The position numbers were made by a program, and so were the translations under genes. Of a stretch of DNA of 55,451 nt, positions 16,640-25,503 are shown in pieces. The notes below the pieces were generated by a model, which did no database searches, had not been told where the DNA came from, and worked only from the letters and a program-made list of their open reading frames with translations. Origin of the DNA: SFTJ01 sp905210415 (GTDB taxonomy: Bacteria; Bacteroidota; Bacteroidia; Bacteroidales; Muribaculaceae); assembly GCA_902476295.1 (NCBI GenBank), contig CABSDC010000007.1, positions 1-55,451 on the forward strand, in the 5' to 3' direction. Within the stretch, counting starts at the first letter, position 1, and each line of letters starts with the position of its first letter.

Positions 16640-17695
16640 TTATATCTTGCGGATAATCTTATTTGTAGTGGTTTCGCTGAAGTGATGCACTGCCACATAT
16701 TTGCGCGGAATGGAATGCGCTGGCAATAATTGTCGCATCTTTTCGATAAGTGCCGGCTGCACATCACCGCGCTTCACCATACCTTCTGGCAAAGATGAAT
16801 ACTCCAGCGCTATCACCGGCTCTTCGCCCCACTTCTCCGACGGCTGCGAAGTGATAAAAAATCTAATCGACGGAAACAGCGAAGCCAATTTCTGCTCTAT
16901 CTCTTCTGGAAAAATCTTGATGCCTCCAGTGTTGATAACGTTATCAAATCGTCCTCGCCAAAGAAAATTTCTGCTATCCAAGAGATCCACCACGTCGTTA
17001 GTGACATAGTGCTTAGTAGAAAGATGTGGGGCATCTATCACCAGACAATTTCTATCGTCAACACCAAATACAATATCGCCCAATGCCTTAAACGGCTTTT
17101 CCAACTTGCTTACAGGAGCAAGTGCCACATGGCTGCACGTTTCTGTCATACCATAGGTGAGATAGGCGTTCACACCATACTCCGCAAGCCAATGCTCAAG
17201 TCTTAGCGCAAGTTTTCCGCCACCTATAATCATCGCATCAATCAGCGCAAGTTTCTCTGGATTATTGAGCAGATATTGTATCTGCGACGGAACAAATGCT
17301 GCAAGCGAAATTCGGCGAGACCCATCATAGTCGGCAAGTGGCGTGTTCGAAGGAGTTTCTTCTATGATGCTCGCGCCCAATTGCAACGCCCTAACAATCA
17401 TCATCTTGCCAGCAATATAACGAGGCGAGAGACTTAAGTAGAATAGCGAATCGGCATTCAGCGAGAAAAATTCGTTGGTGAGTCGTGCCGATGCCTCCAT
17501 ATCGGTTTTCAGTAGATGTATTTCCTTCGGAGCCCCTGTTGAACCCGATGTATGAGCCACCACGTATGGCTCATCGCTCAAATACTCCTCAATAAACGCA
17601 CTCACTGCAGGCGATGCCGCATTGTGTACATCGTCAAGCGTGGTGCAATGTATGTTATTTATCGTAATTTCCATTTCCTTATTCTTTCCAATCAA
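16640..17695 (-). CDS. menE: o-Succinylbenzoate-CoA ligase
   Basis: Menaquinone synthesis: adenylates o-succinylbenzoate and joins it to CoA. The ANL-family ATP motif VAHTSGSTGAPKEI is near residue 50, the second motif TYGMTETC is near 185, and the C-terminal lysine region ends TTNKIIRKI. At 351 residues it is shorter than proteobacterial or Bacillus MenE, because the segment ahead of the ATP motif is reduced, a form usual in Bacteroidales. Its start overlaps menC by 17 bases. Last gene of the menaquinone cluster. Confidence 0.9.
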   Translation of the reverse strand: MIGKNKEMEITINNIHCTTLDDVHNAASPAVSAFIEEYLSDEPYVVAHTSGSTGAPKEIHLLKTDMEASARLTNEFFSLNADSLFYLSLSPRYIAGKMMIVRALQLGASIIEETPSNTPLADYDGSRRISLAAFVPSQIQYLLNNPEKLALIDAMIIGGGKLALRLEHWLAEYGVNAYLTYGMTETCSHVALAPVSKLEKPFKALGDIVFGVDDRNCLVIDAPHLSTKHYVTNDVVDLLDSRNFLWRGRFDNVINTGGIKIFPEEIEQKLASLFPSIRFFITSQPSEKWGEEPVIALEYSSLPEGMVKRGDVQPALIEKMRQLLPAHSIPRKYVAVHHFSETTTNKIIRKI

Positions 17696-18731
17696 ATTCT
17701 GGGATTACCCATCCTTTCTGTGGATTCAGCGCCAAATAGTCGGCATGCTGCTCAAGTGGCGAGGTGATGTTGTTTGAGAACAACGCTCCCGTACCAAGGC
17801 CTTGTGGTATGCGTGGCTGCAATGTTGCCACCCACTGTGCGAGCGCATTCAATCCCACATTCGATTCCAATGCCGACGTTATCCATCCGCCAATATTCAT
17901 CAGCGATGCCATCTTAAGCCATTCGGTAGAGCCCGACATTCCTCCCATAAGCGATGGTTTGAGGATGATATATTGCGGACGAATGGTGCGCAATAGCGAC
18001 ATCATGGTGAGAGGATTGGTAATGCCTATCAATTCTTCGTCGAGGGCAATATGAATCGGCGACTTGGCGCACAATTCTGCCATCTCTTGCCACTGTCCCT
18101 GCTTAATCGGCTGCTCACACGAGTGTATGTGATATTCCGACAGATGCTGAAGTCTTTGCAAAGCATTTTCCGGAGAGAAACCGCCATTAGCATCAACTCG
18201 TATGGTGAGATCGTCTGCCGAAAATCTTGTGCGGATATATTTCACCATCTCCAATTCGCTGTCAAAATCAATTGCGCCAATTTTCAATTTGATGGTGCGA
18301 AATCCAGCTTCAATTTTCTGCTTGATGCGCTCAATCATCTCGTCCCTGCTTCCCATCCACACAAGTCCGTTGATAGGAACATTCTGTTTGCCGTCGGTGA
18401 ATGGCGACTGGAATATCAGTCGTCTACCGCCTGACGAAAAATCGCGTAAAGCAGTTTCAAAGCCAAACGTGATCGACGAATACTCATCTAAATCTGTTGG
18501 CACGCCTTCTGCTATATTGCGGCACAATTCCTGCAACTTTTTCTCATATTCATCGTGGTCTTCCGCCGACAGTCCGCGAAACAAAGCGCACTCGCCGAGT
18601 CCAAAAACCTCAGGGTTGCTCTCATCCCATATTTTCAGGAAATATGTGTCCTTGTGGTATAGCACGCCACGCGATGTGCCACCAGGGGTGATAAACTGCA
18701 GGCGATATGGTGCGTAAGCGGCTCTCATCAA
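17679..18731 (-). CDS. menC: o-Succinylbenzoate synthase
   Basis: Enolase-superfamily dehydratase converting SHCHC to o-succinylbenzoate. The acid/base lysine motif reads IKLKIGA, followed by metal ligands in IRVDANGG (Asp), CEQPIKQG (Glu) and IALDEELIG (Asp). The opposing lysine is in IILKPSLMGG. The 350 residues suit the family. It overlaps menB by 4 bases and menE by 17 bases, so translation is probably coupled. Some homologues also racemise N-acyl amino acids, but the context settles the role. Confidence 0.93.
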   Translation of the reverse strand: MMRAAYAPYRLQFITPGGTSRGVLYHKDTYFLKIWDESNPEVFGLGECALFRGLSAEDHDEYEKKLQELCRNIAEGVPTDLDEYSSITFGFETALRDFSSGGRRLIFQSPFTDGKQNVPINGLVWMGSRDEMIERIKQKIEAGFRTIKLKIGAIDFDSELEMVKYIRTRFSADDLTIRVDANGGFSPENALQRLQHLSEYHIHSCEQPIKQGQWQEMAELCAKSPIHIALDEELIGITNPLTMMSLLRTIRPQYIILKPSLMGGMSGSTEWLKMASLMNIGGWITSALESNVGLNALAQWVATLQPRIPQGLGTGALFSNNITSPLEQHADYLALNPQKGWVIPEFDWKE

Positions 18732-19552
18732 CCTGGGAATTTAGGGAACTTTTCAAAATCGGGGTCACGCTTTTCCAAGAATGCATTCTTGCCTTCTTGA
18801 GCCTCTTCCATTGTATAATACATCAGCGTGGCATCGCCAGCCAATTCCATCAAGCCACGTTGACCATCAAGTTCGGCATTCAAGCAACGCTTCACCATTC
18901 TGATAGCAAACGGACTGCGCATCATTATGGTTTCACACCATTCCACAGTCTCGTCTTCGAGTTGGCTAAGAGGCACCACCTTGTTTACCAAGCCCATTTC
19001 CAATGCTTCTGCAGCGGTGTAAAGACGACAAAGATACCAGATTTCACGTGCCTTCTTCTGACCAACGCAACGTGCCAAATAAGAGCTTCCGAATCCTCCG
19101 TCGAAACTACCCACCTTCGGACCCGTTTGACCAAACTTGGCATTGTCTGATGCAATAGACAAGTCACACACCACATTGAGCACATTACCGCCTCCCACTG
19201 CGTAGCCGTTTACCATCGCGATAACAGGCTTTGGTATCGAGCGAATCACCTTGTGAAGGTCGAGCACATTCAGGCGAGGAGTTCCTTCGGTGTCTTTATA
19301 ACCACCGATTGTCTTATAGTTTTGGTCGCCACCCGAACAAAAAGCTTTGTCACCGATGCCGGTAAGGATAATCACGCGTATATCGCTACGTTCTCGACAA
19401 ATATCAAACGCATCGAGCATTTCGCTATTAGTGAGCGGACGGAATGCATTGTAAACCTCCGGACGGTTGATAGTGATCTTTGCAATTCCTTTGTATTGTT
19501 CAAAAAGAATATCAGTGTATTGCTTTATTGGTTTCCATTCTCTGTTTGCCAT
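18728..19552 (-). CDS. menB: 1,4-Dihydroxy-2-naphthoyl-CoA synthase
   Basis: Crotonase-fold enzyme closing the naphthoyl ring from o-succinylbenzoyl-CoA. The oxyanion-hole regions FCSGGDQNYK and NGYAVGGGNVLNVVCDL are present. GPKVGSFDGGFGSSYLARCVG is the MenB-specific stretch. It ends DPDFEKFPKFPG, the usual C-terminus. The 274 residues are normal. It starts 20 bases after menD ends and overlaps menC. Confidence 0.96.
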   Translation of the reverse strand: MANREWKPIKQYTDILFEQYKGIAKITINRPEVYNAFRPLTNSEMLDAFDICRERSDIRVIILTGIGDKAFCSGGDQNYKTIGGYKDTEGTPRLNVLDLHKVIRSIPKPVIAMVNGYAVGGGNVLNVVCDLSIASDNAKFGQTGPKVGSFDGGFGSSYLARCVGQKKAREIWYLCRLYTAAEALEMGLVNKVVPLSQLEDETVEWCETIMMRSPFAIRMVKRCLNAELDGQRGLMELAGDATLMYYTMEEAQEGKNAFLEKRDPDFEKFPKFPG

Positions 19553-19572
19553 AATAGTATAATATTTAGTTT

Positions 19573-21294
19573 TTATTTATTGTTCTTCTTATTTCTGCGA
19601 TAATAGCCCCGCAGCACCTCAGCATCCACTGCGCTATCAGTGTCCACTGCAAGTATCGCTGGATGATTATCTGCGAAAAATTTTGTCAATTCAGTCAGTA
19701 GGTCAGAAGCCGAAGCTGCGCTGTAGAAGTTGAAGCCAAACGCTGCCGCGTATTTATCTACCGGCATATCACGTCTAACCTCAAAATATTCTTCCAGTTC
19801 GGGTAGCGACGACGTTCCACCAATAAAACGGAAAATTCCACCACCACTGTTGCACAGCACTATCACCTTAAATCGCGACGTGTTGTATTGCGAACTCAAA
19901 CCATTCACATCATAACCGAAACTCATATCTCCGGTGATTAGCAACACATCTTTATCTTTCGCAGCAATAGAAGCACCTAAGGCAGTAGACGTGCATCCAT
20001 CGATACCCGAAATACCTCGGTTGCACCACCATTGTTTCACCTGCGGCAAAGCAAATAGTTGTGCCAATCGCACCGAAAGACCGTTTGAAAGATGTAAAAT
20101 AGTTTCGGGTGGGATGTTTTGGCATATCGTATGCATCGCAGAGAGATTGCACCACGGAGCATCGGCCACATATCTATGGTGACTCTGCGCAGCACGCTGA
20201 GCAAGGCTGTGCCACATGTGCGAATACTCACTTTCAATGGCATTATCTACCGGCTGTGATAATATATCTTTGAAGAAGTCTGCCGCATCTACACCGATTG
20301 TGCGAGTGCAATGCTGCATTGTGTCGATAATGCAACGATCAACTCCCACTCGCCATTGCTGGCACTGGGCATGCTTGCGCAAGAACATCTTTAAGTTCTT
20401 CGACACTATGGCGCCTCCTGCGTATATCAATAAGTCTGGAGCATAATCATCTCGCTCGCTTTCAAGCATTTCACTCAACACCACATCGGTTTGTGTGATA
20501 ATACCCAAGCCCTTCACATTGGCAAGTTGCTCACTCAGCACCACCACATTGCTTCGCTTTGCAAGTGCTATAAGCGATTGTGCAAGAGTGTCGTTCTCTG
20601 GCATAAACCCAGCTACAATCATCACCTTGCGCTCACAGGCTATCTGCTTTGCAAGCACCGCACGTTCGCCATCGCCAAGGCGCGGCATTGCAGTGGTATG
20701 CTCTATAACATGCAATCCCGATGGTTCGTTATCGGTATCGCAAATTGGTTCGCCAATGTGTATGTTGATATGAATCGGAGCAAAAGGTTTCTGCAAGGCG
20801 TGCGCAAATGCCTCATTGAGCATTCTATTCACCCACCACGACTCTGCGTCGCTGGCAGGCAATGATGGCAACGAGCGGCGCCATTTCGTCACCGAAGCAA
20901 GGGCTTCAGGCTGACGCATGGTCTGACTATCGTTTTGGTCAATCCACTCTTTTGGACGATCGGCTGAGACAATCATCAAAGGCAAATGTGCATAATATGC
21001 CTCTGCCGCCGCTGGAGCAAGATTTAGCAAAGCCGAGCCAGAAGTACACACCACTGCCACCAATCGTTGGGTCTGCTGGGCGAGGCCTATGGCTGCAAAG
21101 CCAGCACTACGCTCGTCGGTAATCACCACCTTGCGCAATTGCTTGCAACGTGCCAGCGCCATCAGCAACGGTGCGTTGCGCGATCCTGGGCAGCACACAG
21201 CATATTCCGCACCATGATGCACGAGCAATTCCACTAAACGTCGACACGTTTTGTGTATAGTATTTTCTGATTGATTGTGTTCCGTTTCATTCAT
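19573..21294 (-). CDS. menD: SEPHCHC synthase (MenD)
   Basis: Thiamine-diphosphate enzyme joining isochorismate and 2-oxoglutarate, the first committed step to menaquinone. The N-terminal CPGSRNAPLLMAL segment and the C-terminal ThDP/Mg motif around ITGDMSFGYDVNGL, then NSGGGIFRF, are the MenD signatures. The 573 residues are typical. A 110-base gap without features separates it from menF upstream; the genes on both sides share strand and pathway. Confidence 0.95.
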   Translation of the reverse strand: MNETEHNQSENTIHKTCRRLVELLVHHGAEYAVCCPGSRNAPLLMALARCKQLRKVVITDERSAGFAAIGLAQQTQRLVAVVCTSGSALLNLAPAAAEAYYAHLPLMIVSADRPKEWIDQNDSQTMRQPEALASVTKWRRSLPSLPASDAESWWVNRMLNEAFAHALQKPFAPIHINIHIGEPICDTDNEPSGLHVIEHTTAMPRLGDGERAVLAKQIACERKVMIVAGFMPENDTLAQSLIALAKRSNVVVLSEQLANVKGLGIITQTDVVLSEMLESERDDYAPDLLIYAGGAIVSKNLKMFLRKHAQCQQWRVGVDRCIIDTMQHCTRTIGVDAADFFKDILSQPVDNAIESEYSHMWHSLAQRAAQSHHRYVADAPWCNLSAMHTICQNIPPETILHLSNGLSVRLAQLFALPQVKQWWCNRGISGIDGCTSTALGASIAAKDKDVLLITGDMSFGYDVNGLSSQYNTSRFKVIVLCNSGGGIFRFIGGTSSLPELEEYFEVRRDMPVDKYAAAFGFNFYSAASASDLLTELTKFFADNHPAILAVDTDSAVDAEVLRGYYRRNKKNNK

Positions 21295-21404
21295 ACTTCA
21301 AATTTAGTGAATTATTGCCACATAGCCTAATTTGTCGCTGGCATATCCCCAAAGAGAAGCCCAGCGGCATGCTTCAACAATTCCATTCCCTGAATATTCC
21401 ACTG

Positions 21405-22445
21405 CTATTTCAGTAATGAGAGGAGAAGTTGCGATTTCAATTCGGTTTCGTTCCACTCATCAAGCGGATTGCTGTCAGCGGTGAGTCCTCCGCCAGCATA
21501 GATACAGCATTGGTGTTCGTCAAACTGCATCGAGCGCAAGTTTACGAAATATCGAAAATCGCCATTGCTATCATACGGACCAAGATATCCACCATAGTAG
21601 CGGCGTTGATGTGCCTCATTGGCTATAATAAAATCTATGGCTTGCGCCTTTGGCATACCCGAAAGCGCTGGCGTGGGATGAAGCGCTGATGTGAGAGCAT
21701 CAAGATGTGCGGCATCACACTTCGCATCAAATTCGGTGCATAGATGTTGCACTCCAGCCGCCTTGCGATTGTAGGTAGCACTCTTGCTATACGATATACC
21801 CAGATTATCTAATGTGTTTGATATAAACGCGCTCACAATGCCCTGCTCCTCTATTTCCTTGGGCGTCCATTCGCGGGCAGAATCGCTTGGCTTTGTGGCA
21901 GCAAGGGCCATCGTATGGCACACACCATCATGTGCCGAAAGCAAAACTTCGGGGCTTGCACCCATCCATGCTCCCGTGCGAGGATGATTATATATAAATG
22001 CCAAAGCATTAGGGTTGCTTTGGGCAAGGCTGACGAAACATTTGCCCCAATCCCCCACATTATGAGGCTTAACGATTACTTTTGAAATCACCACCTTACG
22101 CATATCTCCGCTCTGCATCGCAACAATGCTCCGCTCCACCAATGCGAGATATTCGCTTTGCGATGTGCTTTGCTGCACGATTGGCAACAAAGGATGTGAA
22201 TCACATTGCTCTTGCATGACATACTGCTCCGCCGAAAGGTGTGGAACAATCATCGTGGGCTGGCAATCGCCGTCTACCGCAAACGGATGAACCACGAATC
22301 CTCGTGATGGCGCTGATTCCGCACTATTTTGCACACCAAACCGAATCTCGTCGGTCAGCGGCAGGCGATATGCAAAAAAAGTTGCGCCTTTCTGTATGGC
22401 AAGATTTATGGCTTGTAATGTGGTTTGTAGTTGTGTTTCCGTCAT
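21405..22445 (-). CDS. menF: Isochorismate synthase
   Basis: Chorismate-binding enzyme making isochorismate for MenD. The C-terminal signature GGGLTADSNPLDEWNETELK and the internal ALHPTPALSGMPK motif are the conserved active-site parts. At 346 residues it is shorter than E. coli MenF, lacking part of the N-terminal region, which is normal in Bacteroidales. Its start overlaps the rimO stop by 4 bases. A salicylate or siderophore role is unlikely because menD follows. Confidence 0.9.
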   Translation of the reverse strand: MTETQLQTTLQAINLAIQKGATFFAYRLPLTDEIRFGVQNSAESAPSRGFVVHPFAVDGDCQPTMIVPHLSAEQYVMQEQCDSHPLLPIVQQSTSQSEYLALVERSIVAMQSGDMRKVVISKVIVKPHNVGDWGKCFVSLAQSNPNALAFIYNHPRTGAWMGASPEVLLSAHDGVCHTMALAATKPSDSAREWTPKEIEEQGIVSAFISNTLDNLGISYSKSATYNRKAAGVQHLCTEFDAKCDAAHLDALTSALHPTPALSGMPKAQAIDFIIANEAHQRRYYGGYLGPYDSNGDFRYFVNLRSMQFDEHQCCIYAGGGLTADSNPLDEWNETELKSQLLLSLLK

Positions 22446-23743
22446 TTTACTTCTCCCATCAACTCATACGGCAAAGCCTCTGTGATGGTGACATCGTAAA
22501 ATTCGCCAATTTCAAGAGGCTTATCCTTAGTGATAAGTACTTCAGGGTCAACTTCAGGAGAGTCGTATTGCGTACGACCGATATAGTAGTCGGCATCCTC
22601 ATCATCAATGATTACGCGCTGCACGGTGCCAACTTTAGCTTCGTTGAGTTGGAGCGCAATCTCTTGCTGGATGTCCATAAGTTCTTCCAAACGGCTTTGC
22701 TTCACCTCATCGCTGATAACGTCTTCGTAGTGCTTTGCACCATAAGTACCCTCTTCCTCAGAGTAAGCAAAAGCACCCATACGGTCAAACTTGGCTTCCT
22801 TCACAAATTGCTTCAGTTCTTCAAACTCTTCCTCGCCCTCTCCCGGGAATCCCACCATAAGCGTGGTGCGGATGTGGATGCCAGGCACCTCGTCGCGCAA
22901 ACGCTTAACAAGAGCGATAGTCTCTTCTTTGGTGATGTGACGGCGCATATTCTCAAGCACCTTGTCGCTGATATGCTGCAATGCGATGTCAAGATACTTG
23001 CACACGTTGGCATGGCGAGCCATCACTGGCAATATCTCGTATGGGAATTGAGTTGGATAAGCATAATGCAGGCGAATCCACTCCACCCCAGGAATTCCTG
23101 CCATACGATCGATAAGTTCTGGCAGGCGCATTTCGCCATATAGGTCAAGACCATACGACGACAAGTCTTGTGCAATGATATTAAATTCCTTCACGCCACA
23201 TTCCACAAGATGCGTCACCTCAGCGAGAACATCCTCCATTGGCACAGACTTATGACGGCCTGTAATGAGTGGAATAGCGCAAAATGCGCAGAAACGATTG
23301 CAGCCTTCAGAAATCTTCACGTAGGCATAGTGTCGTGGAGTTGTGAGCACACGTTCGTTGGCAATATCTTGCTTATATGCCTTGCCAAGGTCGGCGAGCA
23401 TTTCTGTCCAAGAGAATTTACCATAGAAATGGTCAACATCGGCAAACTCTGGCTCGTTTTGCAAGTCAGCGAGAAAGCGCTCTGCAAGACAGCCCATCAC
23501 ATAAAGGCGCTTGATTTTGCCTTCACGCTTAGCGTCGACGAGGCGAAGAATCATCTCTATAGATTCCTCTTGCGCATCTTGAATGAAACCGCAAGTGTTC
23601 ACCACCACGATTTCTCCGTTCACCTCACTTGGATTATGCTCAAGTGTATAGCCGTATTCTGAAAACTGGCGCATGAGGTGCTCCGAATCAACCAGATTCT
23701 TTGAGCAACCCAGCGATATAATGTCAATCTTGTTCTTACGCAT
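22442..23743 (-). CDS. rimO: Ribosomal protein uS12 methylthiotransferase
   Basis: Radical SAM methylthiotransferase modifying an aspartate of ribosomal protein S12. The N-terminal UPF0004 domain starts IDIISLGCSKNLVDSE, with further cysteines in VNTCGFI and MGCLAER, binding one Fe-S cluster. The radical SAM motif CNRFCAFC binds the second. A C-terminal TRAM domain follows (about 365-433). The SLGCSKN and length of 433 separate it from MiaB. It overlaps menF by 4 bases and follows ftsY by 22 bases. Confidence 0.95.
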   Translation of the reverse strand: MRKNKIDIISLGCSKNLVDSEHLMRQFSEYGYTLEHNPSEVNGEIVVVNTCGFIQDAQEESIEMILRLVDAKREGKIKRLYVMGCLAERFLADLQNEPEFADVDHFYGKFSWTEMLADLGKAYKQDIANERVLTTPRHYAYVKISEGCNRFCAFCAIPLITGRHKSVPMEDVLAEVTHLVECGVKEFNIIAQDLSSYGLDLYGEMRLPELIDRMAGIPGVEWIRLHYAYPTQFPYEILPVMARHANVCKYLDIALQHISDKVLENMRRHITKEETIALVKRLRDEVPGIHIRTTLMVGFPGEGEEEFEELKQFVKEAKFDRMGAFAYSEEEGTYGAKHYEDVISDEVKQSRLEELMDIQQEIALQLNEAKVGTVQRVIIDDEDADYYIGRTQYDSPEVDPEVLITKDKPLEIGEFYDVTITEALPYELMGEVK

Positions 23744-23765
23744 TATCTATGTGAATAATACTTGC

Positions 23766-24722
23766 TTATTTACCGAAAAGTGATTTTACAAATTCTGCTT
23801 TGCGGAACACTTGCAGGTGTTCCATTCCTTCGCCCAATCCAATATATTTTACAGGAATCTTAAATTGGTCGCTGATGCCAATCACCACACCACCCTTGGC
23901 TGTACCATCGAGTTTTGTTATTGCCAATTCGTTGACTTCCGTAGCAACTACAAACTGCTTGGCTTGTTCAAAGGCATTCTGTCCGGTAGAGCCGTCGAGC
24001 ACCAAAAGCACTTCGTTTGGAGCATCTGGCACAACCTTCTTCATCACGTTCTTTATCTTAGTAAGCTCATTCATCAAGCCCACCTTGTTGTGCAAGCGGC
24101 CTGCGGTGTCAATGATCACCACATCGGCGCCTTGAGCCTTGGCTGATGCAACTGTGTCATAAGCCACCGATGCAGGGTCAGAACCCATTTGTTGCTTAAT
24201 CACAGGCACATCCACGCGCTTACCCCAGATTTCAAGTTGCTCAATGGCTGCTGCACGGAATGTGTCGGCAGCACCAAGCACTACCTTGTTGCCGGCTTTC
24301 TTAAACTGATAAGCCAATTTACCGATAGTAGTGGTCTTACCCACGCCATTCACACCCACCACCATTATCACATATGGCTTGGCTACTCCTGCTGGCACTT
24401 GAAAATCGTCGGACGTTGTGCCCGTGCTTTCAGCAAGCATTTGGGTGATTTCATCGCAGAGCAATTCATTGAGCTCCGTCGAGTTAACGTATTTGTCGCG
24501 AGCCACTCGGTCGCGAATGCGGTCAATAATCTTCAGCGTGGTTTCAACACCGACATCCGATGTGATAAATACTTCCTCAAGTTCGTCGAGAACATCATCA
24601 TCGATTGTCGATTTTCCTGCAATAGCACGCGTGATTTTACTGAAAAAACCTTGTTTGGTTTTCTCGAGACCTTTATCTAAGGTTTCTTTCTTTTCTTTTG
24701 AGAAAAAACTGAATAATCCCAT
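23766..24722 (-). CDS. ftsY: Signal recognition particle receptor FtsY
   Basis: SRP GTPase at the inner membrane that docks SRP-ribosome complexes. The N-terminal segment is short (amphipathic FSFFSKEKKE), with no long acidic A domain. The NG domain has the P-loop GVNGVGKTTTIGKLA, DTAGRLHNK and TKLDGTAKGG. The 318 residues are usual for this phylum. It sits between the MurU-like gene (24 bases) and rimO (22 bases). Confidence 0.96.
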   Translation of the reverse strand: MGLFSFFSKEKKETLDKGLEKTKQGFFSKITRAIAGKSTIDDDVLDELEEVFITSDVGVETTLKIIDRIRDRVARDKYVNSTELNELLCDEITQMLAESTGTTSDDFQVPAGVAKPYVIMVVGVNGVGKTTTIGKLAYQFKKAGNKVVLGAADTFRAAAIEQLEIWGKRVDVPVIKQQMGSDPASVAYDTVASAKAQGADVVIIDTAGRLHNKVGLMNELTKIKNVMKKVVPDAPNEVLLVLDGSTGQNAFEQAKQFVVATEVNELAITKLDGTAKGGVVIGISDQFKIPVKYIGLGEGMEHLQVFRKAEFVKSLFGK

Positions 24723-24746
24723 ATATAATATTGTATGAAATGTTTC

Positions 24747-25484
24747 TTACTTGTTGTGGATAAAATCTTCTGCCTTTTTCAGCGTTTCGAGTTTTCCGAT
24801 ATCAAACCAGTTATAGCCCGAAGGATTATATCCATAAATCTTGATTTCTCTGCACGATGCTATATAATACGGCGTAATGGAAAATTTAGGCTCTTCGCTG
24901 TAATTCTCCAACGATTTGAAGATGCGTGGTGAAATCACATGTATGCCACCGAATGCCAATTTCTCATGAGGAACGCTCAGATCAAGGTCAGCGGGCTTCA
25001 CTTCGCCGGTTGCTATATTGGTCCAGCCCATCATTCGGTTGTCGCTGTCAAGCACAAGGTATCGCTGAGTGTCGCGTTGCTTAGTCAGAAGCGTAACGTC
25101 GGCTCCAGCGTGATTATGAAAATCGATTATACTTTGCAGATTGAGGTCGGTGAAAATGTCGGCGTTATGCACGAGAAAGGGTTCATCGCCATCAAGCAAA
25201 GCCTTAGCCTTGAGTATGCCACCACCAGTATCAAGCAGCATGTCGCGCTCATCGCTTATCGTGATATTCACGCCGAAATTATCATTTTCCTTTAGGAAAT
25301 CGATAATCTTTTCGCCAAAGTGGTGTATGTTCACCACAATGTCGGTGATGCCAATATCGCGAATGTTGCATATCACGCGTTGAAGCATGGGCACACCATC
25401 CAGAGGCACCAATGCTTTTGGCATGTCATTGGTGAGCGGACGTAGTCGAGTGCCTAAACCGGCTGCGAATACCATTGCTTTCAT
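24747..25484 (-). CDS. MurU-like sugar-1-phosphate nucleotidyltransferase
   Basis: Predicted to activate a sugar 1-phosphate with a nucleoside triphosphate. MVFAAGLGTRLRPLT is the nucleotide-binding loop, followed by PKALVPLDG, DTGGGILKA and VHNADIF, the last holding the metal-binding Asp. The 245 residues and these motifs resemble MurU, which makes UDP-MurNAc from MurNAc 1-phosphate in cell-wall recycling. The partner is the AmgK-like kinase encoded 19 bases upstream. Mannose-1-phosphate guanylyltransferase is the main alternative, and substrate specificity is an inference from context. Confidence 0.78.
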   Translation of the reverse strand: MKAMVFAAGLGTRLRPLTNDMPKALVPLDGVPMLQRVICNIRDIGITDIVVNIHHFGEKIIDFLKENDNFGVNITISDERDMLLDTGGGILKAKALLDGDEPFLVHNADIFTDLNLQSIIDFHNHAGADVTLLTKQRDTQRYLVLDSDNRMMGWTNIATGEVKPADLDLSVPHEKLAFGGIHVISPRIFKSLENYSEEPKFSITPYYIASCREIKIYGYNPSGYNWFDIGKLETLKKAEDFIHNK

Positions 25485-25503
25485 ACTCTCTCAACAATTA
25501 TGA

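Noticed and set aside
22241..23143. A 300-codon plus-strand frame opposite menF and rimO
   Set aside because: It crosses the junction of two conserved genes on the other strand and shows no domain; a shadow.
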